Shown here in pieces: positions 53,232 through 62,829 of a stretch of 64,000 nt of DNA. A program made the translations under genes and the position numbers. The stretch is from Macrothele yani (Eukaryota; Arthropoda; Arachnida; Araneae; Macrothelidae). Below the pieces are notes generated by a model. It had not been told where the DNA came from. It saw only the letters and a list, made by a program, of their open reading frames with translations, and ran no database searches. Location of the stretch: positions 114,079,072 through 114,143,071 of the forward strand of contig CM076999.1 of NCBI GenBank assembly GCA_039090855.1, read 5' to 3'. Within the stretch, counting starts at the first letter, position 1; every line of letters begins with the position of its first letter.

Positions 53232-54023
53232 ATAATGCAAAAAATGTATGTCAATGATCACACTCTGCGATACGATTTCGCTGTGGATATGCTGAATCGA
53301 GTGGAAAACGACAAAAACTTTCTCAGTACTGTCATTTTTAGTGATGAATCCACATTTTATGTATCAGGTATTGTGAATCGTCACAACTGTAGGATATGGG
53401 GCAGTGAACCGCCCCATGCTGTTATTGAACTGAAACGTGATTCTCCACAAATTAATGTGTGGTGCTCCCTATAAAAAAGATAAGTGATTGGCTCTTTCTT
53501 CTTTTGCGAAAAAAACAAGAACATAAACGGTAACATTTACTTGGATATGCTAGAAAATTTAGCTATACTCCAGATTAAAAGATAGGACGTCGTTTTCAAA
53601 CAAGACCTCCGCATTGGTCAATGTGTGTACGTAAGTGCCTAAATGAGCATTTCCCCAACAGATGGATTGGGCGTGGTGGTCCCATTCCGTGGCCTCCTTG
53701 CTCTCCAGATCTGACTCCATTGGATTATTTCATTTGGGGTTATGTGAAGGATCGTGTCTATCAGACGCCTTGTACTGATTTGCAGGAACTAAAGCAGCGT
53801 ATCACAGCTGCTATTAATTCCATAACGCCTCAGATGCTTGCCAATACATGGCATGAAATCGAGTATCGCTTGGACGTACTACGAGCAACCCAGGGATCTC
53901 ACATCGAAATTTATTAACTTGTGTAGTTACATTGTAAGTTAGTACAGTCAGTTTCTTTCTATCTGTTTAATGTTTTCTTTTATATATTTTGAAATGCGTC
54001 CAATAACTCTCGGACGTCCTGTA
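53232..54023 (+). pseudogene. DUF4817-type transposase fragment, copy 2
   Basis: Plus-strand counterpart of 50617-51627, 5'-truncated. It reads YVNDHTLRYDFAVDMLNRVENDKNF, then FSDESTFYVSGIVNRHNCRI with the first Asp intact, and stops at 53474. After a deletion that removes the second Asp context (sequence near 53600), the frame resumes at 53621: CVRKCLNEHFPNRWIGRGGP, SPDLTPLDYFIWGYVKDRV (third Asp) and a full C terminus LDVLRATQGSHIEIY. The right terminus ends at 54023 next to TA, inside a mariner remnant. Confidence 0.87.
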
Positions 54024-54539
54024 TTTCTCAGCATTGACCGTAATTTGTGGAGAGACGGCATGCTGGTAGACTACACCTTTATCATCAAAGAAAATTATCA
54101 TCATCACCTTCCCAGCTGATTTGGTTTAGCGGCATTTTTTCGGAGGTGGCGAGCCTGTGTCATTCCAGACACTCGTTGCATGCTTCGTGAGGGGGTCGAA
54201 ATAGTGGACCCAGGTTTCATCGGCAGTTATTGTTGTGTTTAGAAAATTTGGATCCTTTGCAATCATTTGATTTCCACTCATGACACACCTGAACTCTCGC
54301 TAACAATTGTTTTCTTGTCAGGTGATGTGGTACTCATCTGGAACACACACGATGCAGCAGTAATTTGTCGTGTAGAATGCGGAATGCCAACGTTTTTAAA
54401 ATATTAGTTAACGCTTCTATGTCTTCACAGGTCATTTTTTCATTAAACCAACTGTTTCTGGAGACGTTTTACCCATACGATGGCAAAATTTTAACGCACA
54501 ACAAATTTCACTTCTTAACTCTGAATCACTCACCTCCAT
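54024..54539 (-). pseudogene. Mariner transposase fragment, copy 3 (minus strand)
   Basis: The start is at 54539 (MEVSDSELRSEICCALKFCH, RMGKTSPETVGLMKK, stop). Later TITADETWVHYFDPLTKHATSVWN holds the first catalytic Asp, followed by VMMIIFFDDKGVVYQHAVSPQITVNAE. The rest is cut by the terminus of the DUF4817-type element at 54023. Frameshifts separate the blocks. The 5' flank is cut at 54567 by the TTAA element. Confidence 0.83.
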
Positions 54540-54582
54540 AACTGTATGGCGAAATGCAGACGTACCTTAAGGTGGACGTCTA

Positions 54583-55001
54583 GTGATTTTGCTTCCTATA
54601 CTTACAATGGGCAAGCTTCTGTACACATTTTCTTCACAATTAGTGCGTTCCCAAGGATGAAAATTTGAACATCAATTAAAGTAACTTGATATTATAACTT
54701 GGAATACTTAATATTTTCTAAAACATAACCATAATTAGGCAAACCAACATTTTTGGTCTAATGACGTCATCAACGCCATCTTTTTTCTCGCGCCATTTTT
54801 TTCTGGTATCAACACCACCATAGGAAAAGTTATTGAATTTTAATAAAATTATGGTAATGTTTTAGAAAATATTATGTATTCCAAGTTATAATATGAAGTT
54901 ATTTTAATCGATGTTCAGATTTTCATCCTTGGGAGCACCTTAATTGTGATGAAAATGTGTACAGAAGTTTGCCCATTGGAAGTATAGGAAGCAAAATCAC
55001 T
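54583..55001. repeat. Long palindrome at the left end of the TTAA element
   Basis: The left arm (agtgattttgcttcctatac onward to about 54745) is mirrored by the right arm (from about 54830 to ggaagcaaaatcact at 55001), about 160 bp per arm with modest divergence. The loop of roughly 90 bp contains ggtctaatgacgtcatcaac. The outer few bases equal the inner part of the terminal repeat, so the palindrome looks like a compact MITE-type unit in its own right. Confidence 0.85.
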
Positions 55002-55223
55002 CGGAGTGTGTAAATTGCGAACTAAAATCGGACCGCTCTCAACCCCGTTATGTAAATTGCTAACTAAGAGCCAAGACACCTTTGTGTAAATTGCAAACCA
55101 ACTTTTCTAGACTCGATGTGTAAATTGCGAACCAACTTTTCTGCGCCCATTCTGACGATATCAAAAAATAAACCAGTATGAAAAAATAATGATTAAAACA
55201 ATTTGAAGCAATGTGTTTACGAA

Positions 55224-56380
55224 AACAACATAACTAGTTTGTCATCCTTGAGCAGGGGCCATGTTAATTTTTTTCTGTGATGTTTCATATTTAGTATATG
55301 TACATTTGTACGTAATTCATTGTATTCACGAAAATAACAAAACTAGTTTGTCATCCTTGCGCAGGGGCCATGTTAATTTTCTCTGTGATTTTCCATATTT
55401 AATATATGTACATTTGTACTTAATGCATTGTATTCACAAAAACTACAAAATCATTCGTCCTTGCGCAGGGGCCATGTTAATTTTTCTCTGTGATGTTCCA
55501 TATTTAGTATATGTACATTTGTACTTAATGCATTGTATTCACAAAAACTACAAAATCATTCGTCCTTGCGCAGGGGCCATGTTAATTTTCTCTGTGATGT
55601 TCCATATTTAGTATATGTACATTTGTACTTAATGCATTGTATTCACAAAAACTACAAAATCATTCGTCCTTGCGCAGGGGCCATGTTAATTTTCTCTGTG
55701 ATGTTCCATATTTAGTATATGTACATTTGTACTTAATGCATTGTATTCACAAAAACTACAAAATCATTCGTCCATGCGCAGGGGCCATGTTAATTTTCTC
55801 TGTGATGTTCCATATTTAATATATGTGCATTTGTACTTAATTCAGTGTATTCACAAAAACTACAAAATCATTCGTCCATGCGCAGGGGCCATGTTAATTT
55901 TCTCTGTGATGTTCCATATTTAGTATATGTACATTTGTACTTAATGCATTGTATTCACAAAAACTACAAAATCATTCGTCCATGCGCAGGGGCCATGTTA
56001 ATTTTCTCTGTGATGTTCCATATTTAGTATATGTACATTTGTACTTAATGCATTGTATTCACAAAAACTACAAAATCATTCGTCCTTGCGCAGGGGCCAT
56101 GTTAATTTTCTCTGTGATGTTCCATATTGAGTATATGTACATTTGTACTTAATGCATTGTATTCACAAAAACTACAAAATCATTCGTCCATGCGCAGGGG
56201 CCATGTTAATTTTCTCTGTGATGTTCCATATTTAGTATATGTACATTTGTACTTAATTCATTGTATTCACAAAAACTACAAAATCATTCGTCCTTGCGCA
56301 GGGGCCATGTTAATTTTCTCTGTGATGTTCCATATTTAATATATGTGCATTTGTACTTAATTCAGTGTATTCACGAAAAT
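55224..56380 (-). repeat. Eleven tandem units derived from U6 snRNA
   Basis: The period is 104 bp after the first unit. On the minus strand each unit contains acatatactaa, cacagagaaaattaacatgg and catggcccctgcgcaagg, in the same order and spacing as U6 spliceosomal RNA. The first two units also keep a ggatgacaaac stretch resembling the U6 ggatgacacg. The ACAGAGA box is kept, but the AGC triad reads AAC. Some units have gcgcatgg instead of gcgcaagg. These are U6-derived repeats, not working snRNA genes. Open frames through the array are accidental. Confidence 0.85.
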
Positions 56381-56657
56381 ATCTTTATTTTGCAGGCGTC
56401 CACGATTAACAAATCTTTTTCTTTTTCAGAGATTCAGAGCGTCACTTCAGTCGTAAAAGTTGTCGAACAACAAAATATATATCTAAAGCAAAGCAATTAA
56501 AACAGACGAGCTAGCTTAGGCAATTCCAGCAGATGTTCAGAGAAGTAGATTCGGAATTTACATATAGAGTTTTAATGGCGGTCTTATTTTAGTTCGCAAT
56601 TTACTCACTCTAGTTAGCAATTTACATACCACCAAAATCACTAGACGTACACTTTAA

Positions 56658-57045
56658 ACAACTGCGCAATAACAAAACCAGAATCGTCTGCCGTGGCTAA
56701 TAACTGTTGCCACAGATACTTCCTTAATTCAGTTAGTCGTCTGCGTGGTTATTTTTCCCCTTCGCACTGTTGCCAACTCAAAAAATATGACTCTCAATTT
56801 TTATGGAACGACCTTTGCAATATTTAAAAACTCATCTTCTTAACAAGCAAGCTCTTTATTTACTGCTGTACGATGTCAGCATTCTCTGATTTTAACTGGT
56901 GTCTGGCCATATGAAAAGAAAATCTCTATAAAAGGCCACAAAAACGAATTTCGCCTTTTTCGAGAGTTTGTGTTATTTTCAAAAAATAACTTTTTTTTTT
57001 TTTTTTTTTTGTTAAACTAGGAAAAAGATTAAATGAGATTTTTAC
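56658..57045. other. Probable 5' flank of mariner copy 3, then unassigned intron
   Basis: The sequence beginning acaactgcgcaataacaaaa should continue the mariner interrupted at 54567. A terminus might be near 56790-56815, but I cannot confirm it. The rest is AT-rich, with a T-run at 56990-57010. Confidence 0.35.
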
Positions 57046-57125
57046 CACACTTCTGCTCCATCTTCGAAGTCTACTACGCAAACTGGGCAGTAGGACCGAT
57101 CTCTCTCTTTATTCGAGCCACTGAT
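57046..57125 (-). CDS. RING-H2 finger protein, exon with first Cys pair
   Basis: On the minus strand the acceptor is tttatag (57132-57126). The 80-nt exon reads ISGSNKERDRSYCPVCVVD then FEDGAEV, and ends TG before the donor gtaaaaatc. YCPVCVVDFEDGAEV is the C-x2-C start of a RING-H2 finger. Spliced to 48966, the codon TG|G gives Trp and the frame continues RLHCSHIFH with correct RING spacing. Phase, splice sites and domain logic agree, so the two exons belong to one gene. Upstream exons must lie beyond this point or outside the window; I did not find them. Confidence 0.85.
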
Positions 57126-57567
57126 CTATAAAATGAAAAAAATGATTAATAGAACATTTTAAAGTAGGCATATAAATAAATATAATTTTCTTCTACACAT
57201 TGAAATACAATTTTTCTTTAGTACCAAATAGTCAAAATATCCAAAAAAAAAAAGAAAAAAAAATACTAATTTATGTAGTTTCGTCATTCCTCTGCCATCT
57301 TGTGTTTCAGGAAAATGCTGGCCATTTTACATGTTTTTGAATAATCAAAATTTTAGAATCAAATTATATACACTCATTGTCATAAAATTCCGCGCACCAA
57401 GAGAAAACTGGGCGATTAACACGAAACTAGGAGATAGCTACGTAGAGGGCAGACATGCAAATGATTAAATTTTAGTGTGATTCTGCAAGCCCGCACGTCC
57501 AAGACCGACACTGCAATCTCAATCCTTGGGGCTTATAAGGCACCCTCGCAGGAGACTTCACTTTCGT

Positions 57568-57872
57568 AGCGGCCGCGGGTAGCCTAGTGGTCAACGTTTG
57601 TGACTGCCACGCAGAAGAGTTCCTCAGGTTCGATCCCCGTCAGGTACGAACGCTTGAAAATATCCGCCGTGCGTCGGATGAGTACGTTTAGCAGTCGGCC
57701 CCCGGGTACTGGCCCCCAGGTAATAAATAAGGGCGTCTTTTTACCTCACTTCCGTGTCACTTTCCTATCGGGCACTCTAGCCCAAATCTCCTAGCTTCCT
57801 ATTTCTTAAGGGTTGTTTAAGACCTGAGGTCTGACACTCCCTCCTAAAATCCTCTACATATGATCTGAACTC
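57568..57872 (+). mobile_element. tRNA-derived SINE, family D, in Tc1-5
   Basis: Head gcgggtagcctagtggtcaa (A-box-like) and ctcaggttcgatccccgtca (B-box-like), then a body of about 220 bp with gcagtcggcccccgggtact and ctgaggtctgacactccctc. The duplication cactttcgt lies at 57559-57567 and 57873-57881. There is no long A-tail. It is a different family from A, B and C. Confidence 0.8.
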
Positions 57873-57925
57873 CACTTTCGTGCCGAAGCACACGGTCACT
57901 CAGGTGAGATAACCGAGCGTTAGAC

Positions 57926-59033
57926 ATGCCGAGGACCCGCCGTAGATGTGTGTACGGGAACTGACGGAGTTTGAACGAGGTTGTATCGTCGGGATCAGAG
58001 AGCCAGGGTGGCTGACGTGCCGAATTGGACGCCATTTGGGCCGGTCGGACAGTGCGGTGCTATCGTGTTGGAAGCAACGGACACGTGGAAAGTACCCAGA
58101 CACGATGGACTGGCTCTAGACGACACAGACACACCACCAGCAGAGAAGGCCGTGGGATCGTGTGAGCGGCACGCAGAGATGCAACGACGTCCTTGTCCAA
58201 TAAGCACAGACATGTGGCTGCTGTACAAGGGACCTCTGTGTCCGCTAGAACCATTTCCAGACGCCTGGCAGAGGCGAATCTGCATTCTCAACGGCCCTTA
58301 CGTTTCTTCCATGAACACCTGACCACCGTCGGCGTCGATCGCAGTGGTGTCAGCGGCGAGCAAGGTAGAATGCTACGGACTGGCGACGTATAGTGTTTAG
58401 CGATGAATCACGCTTCTGTTTTGGAACGGACGACCACCGTGTCAAGAGTGTGGAGGACCGCAGGTGAGCGCTACAATCACAACCTCACTACAGCGGCACA
58501 CGTTCCAAACTGCAGGCGTGCTATTCTAGGGAGTCACTGTGTATAACAGCCGAACTTCCCCTGCAGTGATCCGAGGAATTTTGACAGCCCAGCGCTACGC
58601 ACGGGAGATCCTGCGGCCCCATGTGCAACCTTTCCTGGCGGGGCGACCCGGAGCAATTTTCTAACAAGATAACGCCCGTCCGCACACGGCTTGGGTAACT
58701 CAGAACTTTCTTCGTCATGTTTCGATGCTCCCGTGGCCTGCCAGATCGCCTGGTCATTCACCCATCAAGCACGCGTGGGACCAGATGGGACGCCAGCTTT
58801 CTCCATGTCCCAGTGTTCGTCATTTAGAGCGTCAGTTGCAAGAAGTTTGGGGTAATGTATCCCAGGATAACATACTGCGTCTCTTTGACTTACACCGCAT
58901 GTATCCGAGCACGAGGCGGTCCGACGCGGTTCTAACGCTGACCGGAATGTATACCGTATGTCCGCGGGAAATTGTCCTGCTGCTGCGATGTTGTAATCAC
59001 TTCTGTTCTTGGTATGTACCATCTCACTACTAA
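57926..59033 (+). pseudogene. Tc1-like transposase of Tc1-5, heavily decayed
   Basis: Start MPRTRRRCVYGN at 57926, then a stop and frame changes. Recognisable pieces are RRIVFSDESRFCFGTDDHRV near 58390 (first Asp), QDNARPHTAWVTQNFL near 58670 (second Asp), and LPWPARSPGHSPIKHAWDQMG near 58740. In the last piece the usual IEH is IKH, so the catalytic Glu is replaced by Lys. DLHRMYPSTRR follows. Many frameshifts. Confidence 0.83.
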
Positions 59034-59039
59034 AATCTC

Positions 59040-60176
59040 ATGCCACTAGCTCTTGATCTCGCCCACGGTTTCCAAACAGCGACCCTTGATCTCCAGCTTC
59101 ATGTTCGGAAACAGAAAGAAGTTGCAGGGAGCGAAATCCGGAGAGTAAGGCGGGCGAGGAAGGGTAGTCACGCTGTTGCGGCTGCAAAACTGCCGTGTTG
59201 CTAACGCTCTGTGAGCTGCTGCATTGTCGTGATGGAACAGGAAATTGCTCCTGCGCAGCATTCGTTTGCGGAGGATGTCTTCCCTAAGACGCCGCAGAAC
59301 ATCGTAATGAAAAGGAGCGGTGACGGTCTGGCTCCGGGGGATGAATTTACGGTGTACAACCCCATGAACGTCAAAGAATACGATGAGCATGCTTTTGTTT
59401 GCGCTCCGGACTTGTCGGGGCTTCTTCAGTCGTTGAGATGCCTGGCTCTTCCAGTGTGACGACTATTCTTTGGTCTCAGGGGTGGTAACCGTAGACCCAA
59501 GTCCCGTCCCCAGTGATGACCCCCGACAGGAACGTTGGTTCATTCACCACCTGCTGAAGAAGATCTTGACAGAGTTCGACACGGAGCGCCTTCTGTTCGG
59601 GGTTCAGAATCTTTGGCACAAACTTTGCAGCAATGCGGTGCATGTTCAAAACTGACGTCAGAACTCCTTGCACTCTTCCGTATGACACATTGACGATGGT
59701 AGCAATGTCTTGAATGCTTCTCCGACGATTCTCATACACCAGTTCCCTAATTATATCCACATTTTCGGTGGTTTTTGCTGGTGGACGGTCGTCCTGACCT
59801 CTCGGTGCAGCTCTTGAAGAGCGAGTGCCACTCAAAACACCTACCACGACTCATTGCCATAAGCCTGCCGCAACTCATTGCCATAAGCCTGCCGCAACAT
59901 TTCATTCGTCTCCGTTCCCGATTTGCCGAGTTTGTCGCAGAATTTGATGTTCGTTCGCTGCTCTAGTTTGCTGTTCATACCGAAATTGCAGCTGTGTTCT
60001 GCACGTGGTCACCAACTATCGTATCGCACAGCTACCGACATTCACAGAACGACGCCACTCGGCACAATGACTCGTGAAGGTCACTGTCCTCGACCGCAGC
60101 TCGCTAATCCGCATCCTGCCATCTGTTGGCGCGCAACGTACCTCGTTTCGGAACTTTTTGATCGCACTACGTAGTA
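59040..60176 (-). pseudogene. Mariner copy 4 (minus strand), third catalytic Asp replaced
   Basis: The N terminus near 59963 reads EQRTNIKFCDKLGKSGTE then a direct 8-residue duplication LRQAYGNE LRQAYGNE. After a frameshift come RSGRPSTS-like sequence, VDIIRELVYENRRRSIQDIA and VITGDGTWVYGYHP (first Asp). The next frame (59390-59046) gives RSNFLFHHDNAAAHRALATR (second Asp) and PYSPDFAPCNFFLFPNMKLEIKG, where Asn stands for the third Asp. The end is cut near 59040. The outer flank ends gaactttttgatcgcactac at about 60176, a plausible terminus. The other terminus is absent. Confidence 0.85.
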
Positions 60177-60617
60177 AGAAAGAGATTAGCACATACTGCA
60201 TTGAGTATGGCGCGTGATAAAACCACTCGCTTCCGAGCCTTTGATAGAGGAACCCGTTCGACAAATAAGTTACAGTCTCCGGAGGAAGCAATGAAGCAAG
60301 TTGCGTTGCCCCACCCATGACCATCACAAGAAATGGTCAACAAACAGGCGGAGATGTTCCTGGGGATAACCCAAAACTAAGCTAGACCGAAGTACAGGCC
60401 AACATATGAGATGGAGTCCAGAAATGAACATGTACATGCTACGAACTCACTATGAAATGACTATACATTGGAAACAGAGATGACAGTGTACCAGACGAGA
60501 CTGTATGACAAATGGCAACAGCAATACCCAGACACTCAAGTCAGCGAACAGCTACTAGAGGATGAAAGACCGCGAAGAACGTGATGCAAAACTGGAAAAT
60601 TCAGCATGCAAATATTA
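60177..60617. other. No feature recognised
   Basis: Unassigned sequence between mariner copy 4 and the long-inverted-repeat element. Only short, motif-free frames. Confidence 0.4.
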
Positions 60618-61078
60618 TACAGGGTGCTTAGGAAAGTCCCTTTAGCCTAGAATAACTTGCGAACGGAGAGAGGTACTGTTATGCAAGTGAGATAACAGTA
60701 GAGTAAAGCGACTACGCCCGATCGAATGCAACCAAAAGCAGCGCCCCTAGTGGCGAAATGCGGAAGTTAGCCATTGCAAATCGAAAACGAAAAGAGATAG
60801 AGCAAAATTTCCAAATACAAAGTTGTAGAGCATCAGTTAATTAGTACAAAACGACATTTGTTTTACACGGATAAGATAAATTGTCGCCTGAATACCCTAA
60901 AATGTCCGAAATCGATGCGCGACCTTTTGTGTGAACGTTCGAAGGGAACAGCCATAGGTATGAGAAAATACACACCATTTATTGCATAAATGCGTACTTA
61001 CACAGTAAGTCAATACAGTTCGATGACGTCAGACAACACAAAAACAAAAAAGGCAGACTAGCGCACAGTGATATAAAG

Positions 61079-61291
61079 TTAATGTCGAGTATGTTCGAAG
61101 AGTTCGCCATTGCCCACGATACACATTTGTATTCGTGAAAGCAACTCTGCATGCACATCCCTCAGCATGGAAGATGTTACACTATTGCAGGCGTCTGTAA
61201 CACGACGACGTAGATCCAGCAGACTAGTAGGCACTGTTAGATACATCTGATTTTTTACGTAATCACAGAAATCCACGCTCGCCATTCTCAC
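61079..61291 (-). pseudogene. Transposase C-terminal remnant in the long-inverted-repeat element
   Basis: About 70 codons: DFCDYVKNQMYLTVPTSLLDL, RRRVTDACNSVTSSML, then LLSRIQMCIVGNGELFEH and stop. The pattern (GYVKDxVY.P..DLxxLRxRI..A...VT..ML...W.E...R......GxHIEH) is the C terminus of the DUF4817-type transposases seen at 50617 and 53232, but diverged. It identifies which family the element descends from. Confidence 0.7.
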
Positions 61292-61292
61292 A

Positions 61293-61672
61293 CAGTGTCA
61301 TCATCATTGTCAACCATTATCAATCCACTGCTGGACGAAGGTCTCCCCAAGTTTTTTCCACAACGGTCTGTCTTGTGCCAGTCTCCTCCATGTCACTCCT
61401 GCATACTTTCGAATTTCATCCACTCATTTCCCATGTGGTCTTCTTTTGGGTCTTTTCCTGTCCCTTGGAATCCAATCTAAAATTTCGGCTGTCAATCGAA
61501 GGTCTGTCCTTCTGGCAGTATGTCCAGCCCATTGCCATTTCAGGGATTTAACTCTGATCATGATGTCTTCCACTCTTGTCCTTTTTCGGATCCACGAGTT
61601 CCTCTTCTTGTCTCTCCTGGTTACACCAAGCATGCACCTCTCCATGCATCTTTAAGTTGTGTGCAGCCTTTG
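61293..61672 (-). pseudogene. RTE-type LINE 3' fragment inside the long-inverted-repeat element
   Basis: From tcatcatcattgtcaaccat (complement of the ATGATG tail) through RMTRVEDIMIRVKSLKWQWAGHTARR-type sequence, to about 61672 where the similarity stops. It is a 5'-truncated insertion in the middle of the element, so younger than it. Confidence 0.88.
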
Positions 61673-62104
61673 TACGTAGACCTAAACTTCTGATCAGGGT
61701 ACATCCTGCTACTGGTTTTCATTTCGTAGGTACGGTACAACGTCACAATCTGTATTTGCATACGACTACATTTGCGAAATGTGAATATGCAAATTCGAAT
61801 CGTCGCACAACGACTTCGGACATTTTAGGGTATTCAGGCAACAATTTATCTTATCCGTGTGAAATAAATGTCGTTTTGTACTAATTAATTGATGCTCTAG
61901 AACTTTGTAGTTCGAAATTTTGTTCTATCTCTTTCCGTTTTTGATTTCAATGGCTAACTTCCGCATTTCGCCACAAGAGGCGCTGCTGTCGGCTGCGTGC
62001 GATCGGGCGTACTCGCTTTGCTATACCGTTATCTCACTTGCATAACTGTACCTCTCTCCGTTCGCAAGTTATTCCAGGGTAAAGGGACTTTCCTATGCAT
62101 CCTG

Positions 62105-62288
62105 TATATTGCGTTATTGTACGAAACCGGGTGCTTAACTTATTGTACAGATGATTGTACGATTAATCAAAGTAATTAATAAACAGGAACTGTATGCAGG
62201 ACATTTCGTTAATAATATTAACACCAATAAAGGTATTGCAACGAAATTTGAAGTGGTCTTACCTCACTTCGTGCGAAATGTGATGACA
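62105..62288. other. Probable flank of the next transposase remnant; nothing clear
   Basis: Short AT-rich stretch downstream (on the minus strand) of the remnant at 62289. Confidence 0.35.
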
Positions 62289-62411
62289 TCACAACATGTA
62301 CTGGAAGTGGCCACGATTTGCGTCCAGACAGCATTGAACGCGGCGTACCGTATTGCGGAAAGTCCTTGCCAGTACGTCCGCCGTCACAACCTGAATTTCT
62401 TCGGTGATCAT
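62289..62411 (-). pseudogene. Tc1/mariner-type transposase C-terminal scrap
   Basis: About 40 minus-strand codons: EEIQVVTADVLARTFRNTVRR then VQCCLDANRGHFQYML and stop. The arrangement resembles the closing residues of DUF4817-type transposases (ITPEML...F.N...R...CI...G.HFE..L). Only this end survives. The family assignment is tentative. Confidence 0.55.
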
Positions 62412-62449
62412 GAATGGAATACGGGATTACACAATGCAATACAAATTTT

Positions 62450-62760
62450 GAAGATGACAACCCGTTTTTTTTTTTTTTGGTTTAAATGTGATAAGGATGG
62501 CAAGTCAGATAGTATCTGAAAACTTGAAAATTGAATATGACCTCCAGATTCGCTAAACATGAATGCCGGTTGCTTCGACCAGCGAATCCTGTGGTGGTTA
62601 TATTCAAATTGATCGGAAACTTGAGACTTGGTCGTTCTGGGTGGTGTAGTGGTTAGCATAGCCGGGCGCTATCTGGGCGACGCGAGTTCGATTCCCGCTC
62701 CAGGAAGACGAAATTTTCAAGTTTTCGAATATTATCTGACTTTCCATCCTCGTCACATTG
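62450..62760. mobile_element. tRNA-derived SINE, family E, with an inverted partial copy
   Basis: A tRNA-like head at 62635-62706 (A-box-like tggtgtagtggttagcatag, B-box-like cgagttcgattcccgctcc, ends ttctgg/ccaggaa pairing) is followed by a tail aattttcaagttttcgaata and atctgactttccatcc. The tail is also present in reverse at about 62485-62530 (gatggcaagtcagatagtat), next to a T-run. Head plus repeated tail mark a SINE and not a tRNA gene. Confidence 0.65.
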
Positions 62761-62761
62761 A

Positions 62762-62822
62762 GAAAAACGTTTTGTTAATATCAACAAAAAATGTTTTGTT
62801 GAATTAACAAAACGTTTTTCGC
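62762..62822. repeat. Short inverted repeat
   Basis: aaaaacgttttgttaat (about 62762) pairs with attaacaaaacgttttt (about 62802-62818). Inside are further ttgttgaa and ttcaaca-like bases, so a stem-loop is possible. Confidence 0.75.
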
Positions 62823-62829
62823 AGTGCGG

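Larger units (their letters stand above)
54571..56653. mobile_element. TTAA-flanked inverted-repeat element carrying a U6-derived array
   Basis: The left end ggtggacgtctagtgatttt and right end aaaatcactagacgtacact are inverted repeats (19 of 21 positions alike), each bordered by TTAA (54567-54570 and 56654-56657). A further inverted pair lies inside: gtgtaaattgcgaactaaaa at about 55007 and its complement near 56590, with extra gtgtaaattgc copies to 55135. The left third is a long palindrome (54583-55001). The middle is an eleven-unit array (55224-56380). No transposase. TTAA targets are used by piggyBac and Kolobok elements, so it is probably non-autonomous of one of these. It is inserted just 5' of a mariner gene. 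Confidence 0.8.
57371..59033 (+). mobile_element. Tc1-like DNA transposon (Tc1-5), 3' end lost
   Basis: The left end cactcattgtcataaaattc plus cgcgcaccaagaga follows TA at 57369-57370 and has the aspect of a Tc1 terminus. The gene runs to about 59033, and a mariner remnant follows directly, so no right terminus is seen. A SINE with target duplication splits the 5' untranslated part. Confidence 0.75.
60620..62104. mobile_element. Long-inverted-repeat Tc1/mariner deletion derivative
   Basis: Ends cagggtgcttaggaaagtcc and, on the complement, caggatgcataggaaagtcc, both next to TA (60618-60619 and 62105-62106). The inverted repeats continue for about 300 bp on each side (60620-60925 and about 61795-62104), including aacttgcgaacggagagagg and acaaaacgac. 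Inside is only the C-terminal end of a transposase plus a LINE fragment. It is a non-autonomous derivative of a TA-targeting element. Confidence 0.87.

Noticed and set aside
55224..56380. Functional U6 snRNA gene cluster
   Set aside because: The catalytic AGC triad reads AAC, the 5' stem-loop and U-rich end are not recognisable, and the array lies inside a transposable element.
55261..56500. Series of ~60-codon plus-strand frames (MYSQKLQNHSS...)
   Set aside because: They are the repeated reading of the antisense of U6-derived units, with 104-bp spacing. Not protein genes.
57981..58322. 113-codon plus-strand frame in Tc1-5
   Set aside because: The transposase signature in this region is in other frames. 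The frame has no match to the family.
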